Positions 12,518 through 24,938 of a stretch of DNA of 64,000 nucleotides are shown in pieces. The stretch lies in contig JAIWND010000008.1 in the NCBI GenBank assembly GCA_025330725.1, positions 992,001-1,056,000 of the forward strand, in the 5' to 3' direction. A program made the position numbers and the translations under genes. Numbering within the stretch: position 1 is the stretch's first letter; each line of letters opens with the position of its first letter. The notes beneath the pieces are model-generated. The model was not told where the DNA came from, made no database searches, and saw only the letters and a program-made list of their open reading frames with translations. The DNA is from Chlamydoabsidia padenii. Taxonomy: Eukaryota > Mucoromycota > Mucoromycetes > Mucorales > Cunninghamellaceae.

Positions 12518-13494
12518 ATGCCTCAAATAAACCAACCTCAAGAAACTTGCCCCATATGCTCTTCACTCATTGAAGAGTATCTCATCAACTTGGAAACTAG
12601 AATGTCCATGTGTGAAAACGTCAAGGTAAGAAAGAAAGTAAAAGTAGTAAAGTATATAATGTATTGACCTTTTAATCTCTGATACTCCCATCTAGTGTAC
12701 TTATCCTTTTAACAAAAGCAACCCCAAAGAATTCATCGTCAAAGCAACTGGATCAACAAACAATGATAACAAGTACAGCAACAGTAGTAGTAATATCAAA
12801 AACAGCACTAATGAATGTGGTCCTATGAAGGGTAAGAAAAGAACAAAACCTATACAAGATCATCCAACCCATAAATCTGTGAACGGTAAGAAGCAAGAAA
12901 CTACATATTCTTTGACTTCACCTATTAAACAGAAAGATACACCTCTTGTTTTGGCACTTCCTAGTAAGACCATCTCTACAGGATCCGTTTTAACAACAAC
13001 ACCTCGATCTTCCGGAACTTCTACTTTTACTCAAGGTAAGTAAAAGAGAATGATGAATTGATGGAATCATATGCTAACCTTGACATTTATATCAAATAGA
13101 TACACATCCTTCCAAAAGATTTCGACCATCTCAATCCACTGCGGCACCAACTCCAGTCTCACGGCCTCCACCTACACCTACAAAACCAACATCAACAATA
13201 GTCAATCCGCAGGCACCAACACAAAGCACCAAGGAAACGAACAACACCACTAGCATTAGCACTAATTGCAACTACACATTGGCCGATATTGAATTTTTAC
13301 TAAACGACCAAGATGAAGACAATGGATCGACAGTGGTGACACCTAAAGAAGATTCAGTAGGTGCGATGAATCCGATGATTTGGCTGGACGATATATTCCA
13401 AGGACAAGACCATGGCAACGTTAATACCAAGTGCAACCCTCTACAAACAGATCAAGACTTGGACTCTTTATTGGGGCTCTCTTTATTCCAATGA
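12518..13494 (+). CDS. Small N-terminal zinc-ribbon protein with disordered tail (USPL1-like ribbon)
   Basis: Exons 12518-12625, 12696-13035 and 13100-13494 give 280 residues. Residues 11-37 hold CPIC, then CENVKC, followed by TYPF: a four-Cys ribbon (C-x2-C ... C-x4-C). The wording resembles the N-terminal ribbon of USPL1-type proteins, in which a Ser/Thr-rich hydrophobic segment separates the two Cys pairs and a proline-containing hydrophobic end follows. The rest is Ser/Thr/Pro/Asn-rich and probably disordered, with a basic KGKKRTK segment. The last about 70 residues are acidic with hydrophobic pairs (IEFLLNDQDEDN, MIWLDDIFQGQD, LDSLLGLSLFQ), which looks like an activation or peptide-binding region. 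Function unknown; a transcription-related or SUMO/ubiquitin-related role would be inference. The ribbon itself is clear. Confidence 0.72.
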
Positions 13495-14275
13495 ATAAAG
13501 TAACATCATCACCTACCCACAATAACCACCTTCTACTCTTTGCTTAGTCTCATTATTATACATATATCACTCCCTTTGTACATTCTTTACTATTGATCAT
13601 CCTTTTTTTACCCACAATTACACAGAATAAAATGGATTATCTTTATTTGCTTTTTAAATAATACAATTGTCTTCTTTGTACTATTAGATAACCTGGGGTC
13701 TTTTTTGAACTGCAATAATGGAATACCAAATGAATATGATGGTTATGATTTATTACTACTGGAGGGTTCAAACCATGTTTGTTGTTTTATGATTTGGTAT
13801 ATGATAAAATGGAAAAGTGTGATCGGCTGGTAGTGGATCGACCCAACAGATCATTAACCCTTGGTCCAGCACTTTTTCCTTTTCCACTTCAACCCATCTC
13901 CATTACATTCATGTTATTCCCAGACCTTCTACATCTTTCTTCAAACAGCACGCGATAATATCCTTTTTACAGCTTCATAAACCAGGGGACGCTGAGCGGA
14001 GTTTCCATATTGGGGTTTTTAAATCATGCAGATGAATTTGACATGGTCAAGCCTACAATGTGCATTACAAACTAATCGTGAGACTCGTTATCCTAAATAG
14101 TACTCAACCTTGTTTAAAAATGATAGGTGAATCTAGTTATAATTCAAATCTTTATTCCTGTTTGGCGGGATGTGAAATTGCCACCCGTTATGCATTTACT
14201 ATGTTTAAAAGCTCTACCTTTTCTTTATCTCTTCTTTTTTTGCCCAATATCCTACACCATTTCGGAAGATAAGAT
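13495..14275. other. Intergenic, no gene seen
   Basis: About 780 bp between the zinc-ribbon gene and the sugar transporter. It contains the 3' flank of the former (AATAAA-like AATAAAATGG near 13626) and the T-rich 5' flank of the transporter. A weak GCGGAGTTTCC/GGGGTTTTTAAA stretch lies at about 13996-14023. No open frame or RNA gene is convincing. Confidence 0.5.
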
Positions 14276-16073
14276 ATGGATTCTCTTGACACGCATAAAA
14301 CAACGTGGTATTTAAACTACTGCGTTCTGACAGCTTGTCTAAGTAGTTTTGCTAATGGATGGGTGATCGGTAATTGAAAAAAAGAATGAAATCAAGTCGA
14401 CAGAATAGTCCTAAAAGACAAGCCAAGTGATTTAGGAAGCCCTAACCTTGTTGGTGAAGCAACACACAATTGTAAAAATGGTAATCAATATGTAGCGAAT
14501 CCCCTTTTTCCGGATTGCTTGCCAATGAATAGTGCCATGTGGTAAGTTTACTTTTAATAACTGTCTTCAAGATACCTCCAACTTGACATGCACAAATAAC
14601 AAATTCTTTCAAGGGGATTCGCGGTTGCTTCCTTTTGCATAGGTGGACTGATCGGAAGTTTAAGCGGTGGTCAAATTCAATCTTCATTGGGAAGAAAATT
14701 GACACTTTTACTTCACAACTCTGGATTCATTCTTGGTGGGATTTTCATTGGATTCTCCTTAAATGTCCCGATGTTCATAATTGGGAGGATCTTGTGTGGT
14801 TTTTCTTGTGGTTTGGGCTCACTAGTTGTTCCCACTTACATTATTGAAATATCTCCTTTACATGCCAGAGGGGCTGTGGGCTGTTGCCATCAGTAAGTGA
14901 AAAAAAAAAAAAAAAAAAAAAAAAGATTCATGCAAAAACTAACTTGCATCTAAAAATAGATTTTTGCTTGTCATTGGTATTTTGGCATCCTCAGGGGCAG
15001 GATTCCCATTGTCGAGTGTGCCTTTGTGGCGAGTCAATTATGCTCTTGTCATGATTCCCGCCATAGTCCAAGTATGCTTGATACCCACATGTGTAGAATC
15101 ACCCAGATGGCTGATGAATGTAAACCGGCCGTTGGATGCCAAGTTGGCACTAGAACGTTTACGATATGGTATGTCGATTGACAGAGAATTCGAATCCATC
15201 CAATCAGCTGACACAGATGATCAATTTCAAACGCCGACATCAATGCAGGACGAAATGAGAAAAATCTCTCCTGTATCACCTACAGCTCATGATCTAGACT
15301 CTCAAAAGAAAACAGGAGCAAACAAAAAAGCCAATCTTTCTTTGGTGGGGATATTCCGTGATCCAGTTATTCGGCCAATGGCTTTGATGATCCTTTACCT
15401 ACATGTGATACAGCAGCTAATAGGAATGAATGCCGTTATGTACTACTCGAACCAAATATTTGCAATAGCGTTCAATGATTCCATGTCCAAATTGATGGCC
15501 CTTTGTACGACAATTGTCAATTTCCTGATGACCATTGTAGCTGTAGCTTCCATCGATCGAATGGGCCGTCGTCCTTTGTTACTGTTAGCCGAGTCAGGTG
15601 CTTGTTTCTTTTCTATTCTTCTTGTGATTGGGTATATATTTCAGATTCCTGCTATGCTGGTATTTGCTGTTTTTGGCTATGTTGCATCCTTTGCTATTGG
15701 GTATGCCCCTGAAAAAAAAAAAAAAGGAGATCGGGATTTGAAAGTGTACTTTATGCTGACTTTTTTCTTTTTTTCTATAAGGGTGGGGCCAATTCCTTGG
15801 TTGCTGCCCACAGAAATGATTCCTACTTACGCATCATCTGCGGTGGGAGCAGCAAGCACATCAGCTAATTGGACCATGAACTTTGTCATTGGACAAACTT
15901 TCCCTGTCATATTTGAGTGGATGCAAGGCTACTCTTTCTTGATTTTTGCAACTGTGGCTTTGCTGGCTTTTATTTATACCTATATTAAATTGCCTGAAAC
16001 CAAAGGCCGGTCTATTGAGTCAATAATGTGCTCATTCAAGAAAGAAAGTTCACAGGTCATGGAATCCCCTTAA
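14276..16073 (+). CDS. MFS sugar transporter, GLUT (SLC2)-like
   Basis: Twelve-helix hexose facilitator of the major facilitator superfamily. The first ATG (14276) opens a short exon reading MDSLDTHKTTWYLNYC and ending in the helix-1 stretch FANGWVIG. The second exon supplies the first extracellular loop, ending DCLPMNSAMW; the third gives GFAVASFCIGGLIGSLSGG and GRKLTLLL. Later signatures are GRILCGFSCG, VESPRWLM (PESPR type), QQLIGMNAVMYYSNQIF, DRMGRRPLLLLAESG, GPIPWLLPTEMIP and PETKGRS. The loop wording (LPMNSAMWGFAVASF, QQLIGMNAV) is closer to animal GLUTs than to yeast HXT carriers. The internal in-frame AAAAAAA-containing stretch at about 15709-15780 is an intron: splicing restores FAIGVGPIPW. 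The central loop (about 60 residues after LRYG) is Ser/Asp-rich. Substrate cannot be set from sequence alone. Confidence 0.88.
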
Positions 16074-16353
16074 GTGATTTGATGAGTAAAGTTTTTACAT
16101 CCAATTAAAGGAATCATATTTCACATCATGGGTTGCTAGTTTTTAATATAGTCTATGCGAATGATAAAAAAAGATATTATTTGGTACATTTTTTCTATCA
16201 CATTTGTCTATTGTTAGCATCCAGTTCTTTAAAGGATCGACGACTAGTCAAAAACGGGTAAATGAGTTGAGATTCAATCCCCGAAAGTGAGCTTTCGGCC
16301 TAAAAAAAGCATGGTTGGAAATTCTGAATAAACCAGTAAAAAACTACTGGCGT

Positions 16354-16366
16354 GCGGGATTTAAAA
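16354..16366 (+). promoter_or_regulatory. GCGGGATTTAAAA element
   Basis: Variant of the recurrent upstream element, about 130 bp before the start codon of the LtrA-family gene and followed by a long CT-rich/poly-T stretch, the same order seen at other genes here. Role inferred. Confidence 0.4.
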
Positions 16367-16494
16367 ATTCGATCTTCATAAAAATAGTAACAGGTCCACT
16401 GTCAATCTTTTTTCTTTCTTCTCTTCCTCCCCACTCTTTTCCTTTTTCTTTTCTTTTTTTTTTTTTAAATCTCTCTTACCTTGCAACAAAAAGA

Positions 16495-18354
16495 ATGTCT
16501 AGCCGACGTGGAACGATTCGACGTGGACCTACGATGCGAGGGGGCTATCGACCTCCCATCGGCAGCCAACACCTACCACAGCATCCTTCCTTGGCCAGCA
16601 GAAGACAACGAAACACTGACGAGGAGGAATTCGTGGCACTCAATCAATCGACTGACGACAGCGACAGCGACAGCTATTATGGTGACGGTAGTGAACGTTT
16701 GGAAATGGAACAGATTAACATTAGGCAAAGTGTTGACATCTCCTCTGAAAAAGAACCTACTTACCATCATGGCGAAGAAACATTTGGTGACGTTTTGGCT
16801 CATCCTGTTGAAGAACTGCATGCTCACAAAAAACGAAAAGAAGAATTTGAAGAACGTCAACGCAAAGCAAGGTCTGGGTAAGTATAAAAAACAAAATGAC
16901 AACCAAGTTACTCAATATACATGCTCATCACTCTTTTTTCTTTTTTGTGTGACATTTTATGATCGCCCAACTGCAATCTCTATCTTGTAGTATCTTGGAT
17001 CCAGAGGATGTTGGTCAGACTGAAAAATTCGTTTTAGGTATGTTTAATGTAATACCTTGGTTTGATAAACTAACCAACTTTTTTTTTTTTTTTTTATTTC
17101 TTGGAATTAACCTAGTTGTCCACTTTCGGCAATTACGAGGAAACCAGGGATTTACTTTAGATCATGATAAGGCTGATTATTTTGCTAAAAAGGTAAGTAA
17201 GACAAATTGGGCTCATCAATGGATAATTATTATTAAATTAGAGAAGGGGACTCTAAACTAATCTTCTCTCTTTACCATAGACTGGTCTGACTCAAAAACA
17301 ACGTATTCAATTCAATGGTGTACGGGATACTGACGGTTTGACGGCATTCTTATACAAAATTAAAAGTGAATTCTCCATCAAGATACACCACAAGGCGGAA
17401 ATTGCTAGACATAGTCATCTTGGTCATGATCAACACCCTGGATCCACGGCATCACTTGACCCTAATGCCCCTCACCATCACCATGAACATAATCCCGACA
17501 ATGAAATTATCGAATTTAATGACAATGTTTTTGTTGAATTCAAACCGAAACATCATCATCATCATGAACTGGCTCCAGCTGAGGTCTCTCGGCGTCCCTT
17601 CTTCCGATACCCTGAACCCGATCTCAGTGCTGACATTGGTGAAGAAAAGGCTGCTTCCTGGTTGGAGTTGTTTTATGATCTGTTTTATGTCGCCACACTG
17701 ACTCAATTCACACATACTCATGTCATCAAGGACTGGACTACTTTGGGTACTTATGCTTCTTGGTTTGTTATCACTTGGTGGGCATGGATCTCAAGCTCTT
17801 TGTAAGTGCAATCTATATAAAATATGCGGGAGAGGGGAGATTAATAGAAAAAATGACTCACCACCATGTTTGTTTTATTGGGGATGGATGCACCAATAGA
17901 TACACTGCTCGGTTTGATACGTAAGTCAAAAATTCTCACTCTGGGTCGAAAAGAATTCATCAACTCACCAACTCTTAATGCTTTTTGTTTTTTTATAGGG
18001 ACGATGTTGTGCATCATATATGGAAACTCATCGAAATGTGCGCTGTCAGTAAGTAACTGGGAAATCTAATGGTTATACGAAAACTGTATGATACAATATT
18101 AAAGCAATGATACTAACTTTTATTCTTTTTGTGATAGTTGGTATGGCTGGTAGCTCCGAACACTTTTTAAATTCACCTGGTTATGTCTATGGTTATATAA
18201 GTAAGTGCATCAATACATAAAATACAGTCCATGTCTCATACTTTTATCTGTTTAATAGCCTTGAAAGCTGTTTTAGTGGTGGAGTACTCCATTGGTAAGT
18301 GAAAATAACCGAACAAGAAGAATCCCTCCAAAAAAAGTATTCACTCATCTTCAA

Positions 18355-18400
<46 letters not shown>

Positions 18401-20104
18401 TATATAGTCTTTATTGTAGCTGTGATGATTCGGTCCAAATCCAAGGTACCTTTGTCATTCTATATTGGTGCCAATCTCGTATCTATTGCATTATGGGGTG
18501 GATCGATACTGATTCTCGAAATGGAAATACACAGACTATTGTGGTATTTGGGTCTATTGGCTGAAATCTTGGTCAACATCATCGTACGGGGCGACAAAAC
18601 TTTATCATGGGCTGCTAGTCATTTGGCGGAACGTATTGGTCTCTTGACTTTGATTGTGCTCGGGGAAAATTTGATGAGTTTGGTCCCATTCGTGGCTACC
18701 TCTGGCACCACCATTTTGATGATGTAAGTTGATCTATTATACATATAAGATTTGATAACTAACATACACTTGTGTATTTTTATTAGGATTCCAAACTTTA
18801 TGGCTGTCACCATTATCTTTGGATTCTTCTTCATGTACTTTGAAGACTTTAACAAAGAGGTAAAAATGAAATCAGATTTGATGTGTCAATGCATTTTACT
18901 TAGACCAACATATTTGCTTTATTTTAGGTCTTCCTGCATAACAAGTATCATCAAGTCTGGGTTTACTTACATTTCCCTCTCCATTTATTGCAAGTAGCCT
19001 TTGGCATCTCACTGATTGACACGTAAGTTGTTAAAGAATAAACTGCTGAAAAAAAAAAAAAAAAGAAAAAGAAAGGATGGTATCTAACTGCTTTTTTTTG
19101 GGGGGGGGGATGAACAGACTAAGAATATACAAGCAACAAATGCAAGCAGAAGGAAAACTTCCCAAAACTGAAACTGGTGGTGAACACGGAGCAACCGAAG
19201 CAGGTACCTCTGCTGGTGGTGAACATGGAACAGCCGAATCAACATCATCGACTGGTGGCCAACATGAAGCAACCGAATCAACATCGTCAGCTAGTGGTGA
19301 ACACGGAGCAACCACATCAGCATCAGCAGAACCAACTTCATCTTCGACAAGCGAACATGTGGCCGCACCACACAAACTAGCCAAACGTGCCATTGAAGAT
19401 ATTCGTAGTCTATCAAGTCAACCTGATGATTACAACCCGATGAAAATAGCGATCGAAGCACAGCAGCAGCTTTATCACCAAGATGCACACTACTTGTCAA
19501 GCAAGAAACCAACAACGCCTCCTTTATACTCTGGATATTTAACGTGGGGAAGTTATGCTGCACATACCATGATATTTACAACAATGCAACTTGTTACATC
19601 ATATACCATGGATGACACCAATTATACACTTCAGCAACAAACAGGACATCATCATCTGGTACGACGATCGGGCCCTGCTGCCGAATCTGAAAGTGCGGTT
19701 TTAACCGACGAGGAAAAGATCTTTGTGTACAAGACCTTTTTGATCTTTGGCGGTGGTATCATTGTTGTAAACTCCTTTATCAAATTGCTCAATACGAAAA
19801 TATCAGGTAATAAATTACCTCTTCTCACCCATACAACCACTAACTTTTTTTGTATATATTTCAACAAAAAGATATTTACGGCAAAGTAATCATTGGTAGT
19901 CGCATATTGGTTGCTGCTGTTCTTTGGTCATTATGTGCGGTCCCTTTTGCCCAATTGGATGCTATTATCTTGTTGGCTGTCATGATGGGCTCCGTCATTT
20001 TCCTCGGTAAGAACGGAAAACAAGAATATGTATACTCTTTATATACTAACATGACTTTTTACATTGATTTTACTATAATAGCCTTGGTAGATCTCCTAGA
20101 TTAG
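16495..20104 (+). CDS. LtrA-family multispanning membrane protein
   Basis: Fungal member of the family named after bacterial low-temperature-requirement protein A; biochemical function unknown. The start ATG at 16495 follows a poly-T/CT-rich leader. Residues 1-130 are disordered and charged (arginine-rich start, DDSDSDS). A His-rich segment (PHHHHEHNPD, KPKHHHHHELAP) precedes the family signature WLELFYDLFYVATLTQFTHTH at about 17661-17730. Further exons encode YTARFDT, DDVVHHIWKLIEMCAV, VGMAGSSEHFLNSPGYVYGY and several hydrophobic helices (LTLIVLGENLMSL, IFGFFFMYF). A long Ser/Thr/Glu insertion with GGEHGATE-type repeats lies at about 19160-19350 between membrane segments. At least ten introns occur, one with a 42-T tract (18358-18399), and one exon is only 21 nt (17900-17920). 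The last exon ends LVDLLD at the stop 20102-20104. Confidence 0.8.
18358..18399. repeat. 42-T homopolymer in an intron
   Basis: Uninterrupted T run directly before the TATATAG acceptor of an LtrA-gene intron; acts as or swamps the polypyrimidine tract. Length is likely unstable in vivo and in sequencing. Confidence 0.85.
19168..19320 (+). repeat. Degenerate in-frame repeat in LtrA-family gene
   Basis: Four or five imperfect units of roughly 30 bp encode (S/T)(G/A)GEHG(A/T)(T/A)E(S/A) followed by Thr/Ser. It sits in a predicted soluble loop between membrane segments and likely varies between isolates. Confidence 0.6.
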
Positions 20105-20820
20105 TTTATACTCACGTCACCCTTACAACATTGTCCCTCTTTCCTCATTCTTTTTTTTTTTTTTTTAAATCATATTTTACCCTCACATACTTTGTATATC
20201 TCAATAAAGACTCTAGAAGCAACGTCCTTTTACTATGTACCAAATGTAATTTCTTTTGCTGTTGTTAAAAAAAGACTTGTAGCCCCAAAAAATGATTACA
20301 GTAGTTGAACGCTTCAGGTACGAAAAAAAAAAAAATGCATGATCCGGCGGGGTTGAAAAGCGGAATTTATTGGTTTCTGTCTTTTTGACCGTTTAGGTTC
20401 TTCAGCAAAGCTGGTTAGAAATAATGATAAAAAGTACCATAGCCAACTTATTCATTAGCATAGATTGTTAAGTGAGTGAATAGTGGTTTTTCCCAATCTG
20501 ACCAGGATTAAGCTTATAAAAGGGTCAAGGTTGTCGGAATGTGAAATTGTTTGTTTGGATGCAGAAGGAACATCCTCTCTGCTAACAACCTACTTTAATA
20601 CTTGACATAATAAGTTCATTCACCAAACTGATTATTTCCATTTGATGCTTCATGAAACTTTGGTCTTTTTCTCATAACCACTATGGCTGAAAAAGTGGCA
20701 GGGAATCTTTCCCAGTGGGAGGTATGGCGGTGTTTTAAACCACTGTGACGGCCTGGGCATAAATTTGCCCAGATTTTCATTTTTCCCTTCATTTGCTCTT
20801 CTCTTTTACTTTTAATCGAA
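20105..20820. other. Intergenic, promoter of PPWD1-like gene
   Basis: About 715 bp with no gene. The LtrA-family 3' flank holds a T tract (about 20151-20166) and AATAAA at about 20203. The copy of the recurrent element GGCGGTGTTTTAAA lies at about 20726-20739, some 85-95 bp before the next start codon. Confidence 0.5.
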
Positions 20821-23679
20821 ATGGCTGCCGACAATGATCACCTCTCACCTGAACCATTTGATAGAAAACGATCATTAGATAATGAAACTCATGTTGAACA
20901 TTCTGGTGGCGATACTGTAAATGACGATGATGGTAAGTTTTGAAATTAAACATAAGCACCGTAAACTTGTATGCCTCACCTTCTCTTCTCCCCGCCCTTT
21001 TTTTTTTTTTTGCACTATAGATGACGATGTTGGACCTATGCCAATCTTGCCACCCTCTGATAACGAAGCTGCACGTAAAAAGAAACGAAGTAAGTACTTT
21101 GATGCGTTTTGAACAACTAAAGTTGAACTCTACTGATATTTTACTTTTGGTAGCCTTACCTCACGAAAAACTTTACTTGGATCAACTACCTTCAGCTGAC
21201 ATGTATGAAAAAAGTTACATGCATCGTGACACGCTGAGTTATGTTGAAGTAACAAAGTAAGTGTCTCTTTTTATGATTACGATCAACATGTAACGTTATT
21301 GACTGTTGACATTTTACTTAGACACGACTTTATTATCACCACCTCAAACGATGGTCATTTGAAATTCTGGAAGAAGACTCCCACTGGAATTGAATTTGTC
21401 AAGCACTATCGATCACATATCTCCACCATCACCAATATCAGTCTTTCATCAGACCACGAACTTTTGGCAACAATATCTGACGATATGGCACTGAAGGTGT
21501 ATGATGTGACCAACTTTGGTAAGTAAGAGAGAGAGAGAGAGAAAAAAAAAAAAGAGAAATCAATAGGTGACTTGAACTAACTTGACTATAATAGATATGA
21601 TCAATATGATTAAACTGCCTTATAAACCTAAAAGTGTCTGTTGGATTCATCAAAAAGGACAAGCACAAGCATTGGTGGCAGTGTAAGTGTATTTAGGAGA
21701 GGGGGGGGGGAACGAAAAGGGATAAGTGTTAACGTTGTATTTGTAATGTGATTATTAGGTCTGAAGTAGAAACATCCAACATCCATATTTACGATGGTCG
21801 TACTGATGGAACGGCGTTACATACTATCTCCAAAATGCATGCTAGCCCTGTCCATCTGATCAAGGTAAACTACACGATTGTATGAAAAGAAGGCCAGTCA
21901 TATTCACCCTTTTTTTACTGTAGTATAACTCAAGATATAATTGTGTGGTCTCTGTAGATTCCCTAGGGATGATCGAATACTGGTCTCCTGAAGAACCTTT
22001 TGAAATGCCAACAAATCTGGACTTTGAAATGAAATCGGAAACTGACTTGTATGAATTCAGAAAGGTAACAATAAAAATAAGAACAACATATGATCAGAGA
22101 ACTGTATCTCACCCTCTTTTTATTGATTTATTTGTTTTTAGTGCAAATCCATCCCTACCTGTATTGTCTTCTCACCAGACGAATCTCAATTTGTCACTAT
22201 GAGCTTCCCTGATCGTCAAGTCCGGCTCTTTAAGTTTACAACTGGAAAAATGTATCGTAAATATGACGAAAGTCTACAAACAATCACTGAAATGCAACAG
22301 GTAAAAAGGAAAAAGACAAAGTAACAGGATGTGGGGGGGGGATATAGGACAATGAACTGAACCTGGTATGTATCTTTATAGGCTGGCACCACTATATACA
22401 AGTTGGATGATATGGAATTCGGTCGTCGATTGGCTGTGGACAAGGAATTGGAAAAAACCGCACAATCTCAACATGTGAATGCTGGTAAAGAACAAGGAGA
22501 AAAGAAATAGTGAACTGATGTACTAACAATTTATTTGTGATTTATAGTATTTGATGATAGTGGTCATTTTGTGATTTATGCAACATTGTTGGGTATCAAA
22601 GGTAATCAAACCAACTTTGTTTTGATCAACATGTCCTTTAAAACTGACTTTATTCTTTTTTTTTGTAGTGGTAAACATCACAACCAACAAGGTGGTACGA
22701 CTCATCGGCAAATCAGAAACACATCGATTTTTGAATTTGGCGTTATATCAAGGGGCACCAAGGAAGAAGGGGATATATACTTTGGCCATGGCAGCATCAG
22801 ACAATGCGGTGATCAGGGAACGGGAGATGTTGGATCCTACTTTGTTTTGTACAGCATTTAAACGAAACCGATTCTTCATGTTCTCAAGACGTGATCCTTA
22901 TACGTAAGTACTTTGTGAATCACATACCTTGACTGTAAACTAACCTTCTTCTTTTTTCTTGTGACTATTACCAGTGATGAAACTCAAAAGGGTGACCGTG
23001 ATGTATTCAATGAAAAACCATCAAGAGAAGAACAAACAGTGGCATCTACACAAGAACGAAAACAGGTATTGGGAACACAGGCCGTGTTGCGCACAACTAT
23101 GGGTGATATCTATCTTCGACTCTTCCCTGACGTGGCTCCCAAGGCGGTAGAAAACTTTGTGACCCATGCGAAGAATGGCTATTATGATAATTTGATCTTC
23201 CATAGAGTCATCAAGGGCTTTATGCTTCAAACAGGTTGTCCATTTGGTAAGATGGAAAATTAGGTATGGAAATCATCAAGTGTACTAACTTTTCATAAAA
23301 ACAGGTGATGGTACGGGTGGTGACTCTATTTGGGGCGATGACTTTGAAGATGAAATCAGTAAAGAAGTAAAACATGACCGTCCTTATACTCTCAGTATGG
23401 CGAATGCTGGGGCCAATACCAATGCAAGTCAATTCTTCATCACTGTGGTCCCAACAGTAAGTACAATAAAATGAATCCCTGATCTATGAAAACCAACTTG
23501 ATTACTCATATATTCTTCTTCTTCTTCTTTTTCAATAGCCTTGGTTGGATGGAAAACATACCATCTTTGGTCGTGCGACAGCAGGTATGGATGTCATTCA
23601 TGCGATCGAAAACAAGAAAACAAACAAGGACGATAAACCCTGGGATGATATCAAGATTGTCAACATTGATATCAGATAG
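20821..23679 (+). CDS. PPWD1: PPWD1-type WD40-repeat cyclophilin (peptidyl-prolyl isomerase)
   Basis: Nuclear peptidyl-prolyl cis/trans isomerase with a WD40 head; relatives associate with late spliceosomes. The start is [18 protein letters not shown] at 20821. An acidic N-terminus ([15 protein letters not shown]) leads to [25 protein letters not shown], a strong PPWD1 signature. WD40 repeats follow ([68 protein letters not shown]). The cyclophilin domain at the C-terminus has [67 protein letters not shown] and [13 protein letters not shown], including the catalytic Arg of FHRV and the Gln/Phe of SQFFI. About eleven short introns are needed, and all joins preserve the family sequence. The related Rhizopus protein is a WD-repeat cyclophilin. 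Call is secure. Confidence 0.93.
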
Positions 23680-24135
23680 AATAGAATAATTAATTACTTT
23701 GTATGTTTGTTTGTTTAAATAAAAATTGTTTGATTCCAATGTCTCTTATTCATGTACTATGTATATATCAGCTTTTTGCAGGCCAATTCACTCTATCCCT
23801 TATTTTTAAATTCCGCTTTTACCAGCCGGGGATGAAACCGTAAATGGACATCTGCTATCATGGGTTGTGATTGGTCGACATACCTGGATGGTGATGATTT
23901 GTTCATTGCCATTCTTTTTTACTGTAGCGAAAGATAAGATTGGACTATCCAAGGATATGACCACAAACAGGCTCTTTGGATAATACTGTAACAAAGGAGG
24001 GGGGGGGGAGAGGAATCAAAGGTCATCTGCTTGCTGTCGGCGTTTGAAGTTTTTTGTTTCGAAAAGTATTTTATTTCTCTTCCCAGAGCCTTATCACTTT
24101 TTCTTTCTTCTTTTCCCATATCTACTTTATTACGC
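23680..24135. other. Intergenic with upstream element of the ML-domain gene
   Basis: About 455 bp without a gene. It carries a TTCCGC/CCGGGGATGAAA stretch near 23812-23835 and a precise GGCGTTTGAA element at about 24040-24049, roughly 90 bp before the next start codon. Confidence 0.5.
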
Positions 24136-24938
24136 ATGATGAAATATTTGTGTTTGACTCTACTTTTTTGTGCCTTGGTAAACCTTGTCACCGCTATCTA
24201 CATCCCCACCAACAAAAACTTCCACCTGCAAGATGCTGATAATGTTGAAGCAATCTCATTGATGACGAATGTCGATACTGAAGACTCAACCAAACGTATC
24301 ATTCAATGTGGCGACGAAGACGATATCCTTACGTAAGTATATAACTCGCTCTCTCTCTTTCTTCCTTTTTAACATGACTTTGAATCAACAATCTATTCTC
24401 CTCTTCTTTTATCTTTTAGGATTGATTACATCCGCTTGAATCCTGACCCTCCTGTTAAAGGCAAAAATCTCCATATCGACTTTAAAGGCAGTCTCAAGGA
24501 AACTGTTGAAGATGGTGCTTATATCAATATCGTGGTCAAGTATGGTTTGGTCCAACTGCTCAAAAAATCCTTTGATCTGTGCGAAGAAATCCAAAAGATT
24601 GATAAAGCTTGTCCTTTAAAAAAGGGTCCTATTGAAATCAGTCGTGATGTGGAATTGCCCAAAGCTATTCGTAAGTGCTTTTATTATTATTATTACTATA
24701 ATCATCCTTATCATCTGACTTGAAACTAATACACCTTTCTCCTTCTTCTTTATCCGGGAATCTATAATAGCTGGTGTAAGTACAAAAGCATAATGTATGT
24801 GTCATACCATATCTTCTCACTTTCATTTACTATGTTTTATTATTATAGGGCAAATATACTGTCGAAGCTCATGTTTATACTGTAAATGATGATCCAATCA
24901 CTTGTCTTCATGGCGAAACCTCCTTCCCTAGAATTTAG
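24136..24938 (+). CDS. NPC2: ML-domain lipid-binding secreted protein (NPC2/PG-PI transfer protein)
   Basis: Small secretory-pathway lipid carrier of the MD-2-related lipid-recognition family. Exons are 24136-24332, 24420-24670, a 5-nt exon 24771-24775 and 24849-24938, giving 180 residues. Residues 1-22 form the signal peptide (YLCLTLLFCALVNLVTA). The mature part has the family core: CGDEDDILTIDYIRLNPDPPVKGKNL-type strand, IDFKGSLKETVEDGAYINIVVKYG, LCEEIQKIDKACP, GPIEISRDVELPKAIPGGKYTVEAHVYT and CLHGE. The joined PGGKYTV replaces the PPGKYTV usual in fungal homologues. Reading frame requires the 5-nt exon: skipping it leaves the last exon out of frame. A second ATG lies at 24139. GGCGTTTGAA sits about 90 bp upstream. 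Family secure. Confidence 0.92.

Noticed and set aside
15709..15780. In-frame insertion in the sugar transporter
   Set aside because: It begins with GTATG and ends with TATAAG; removing it restores the conserved FAIGVGPIPW helix, so it is an intron.
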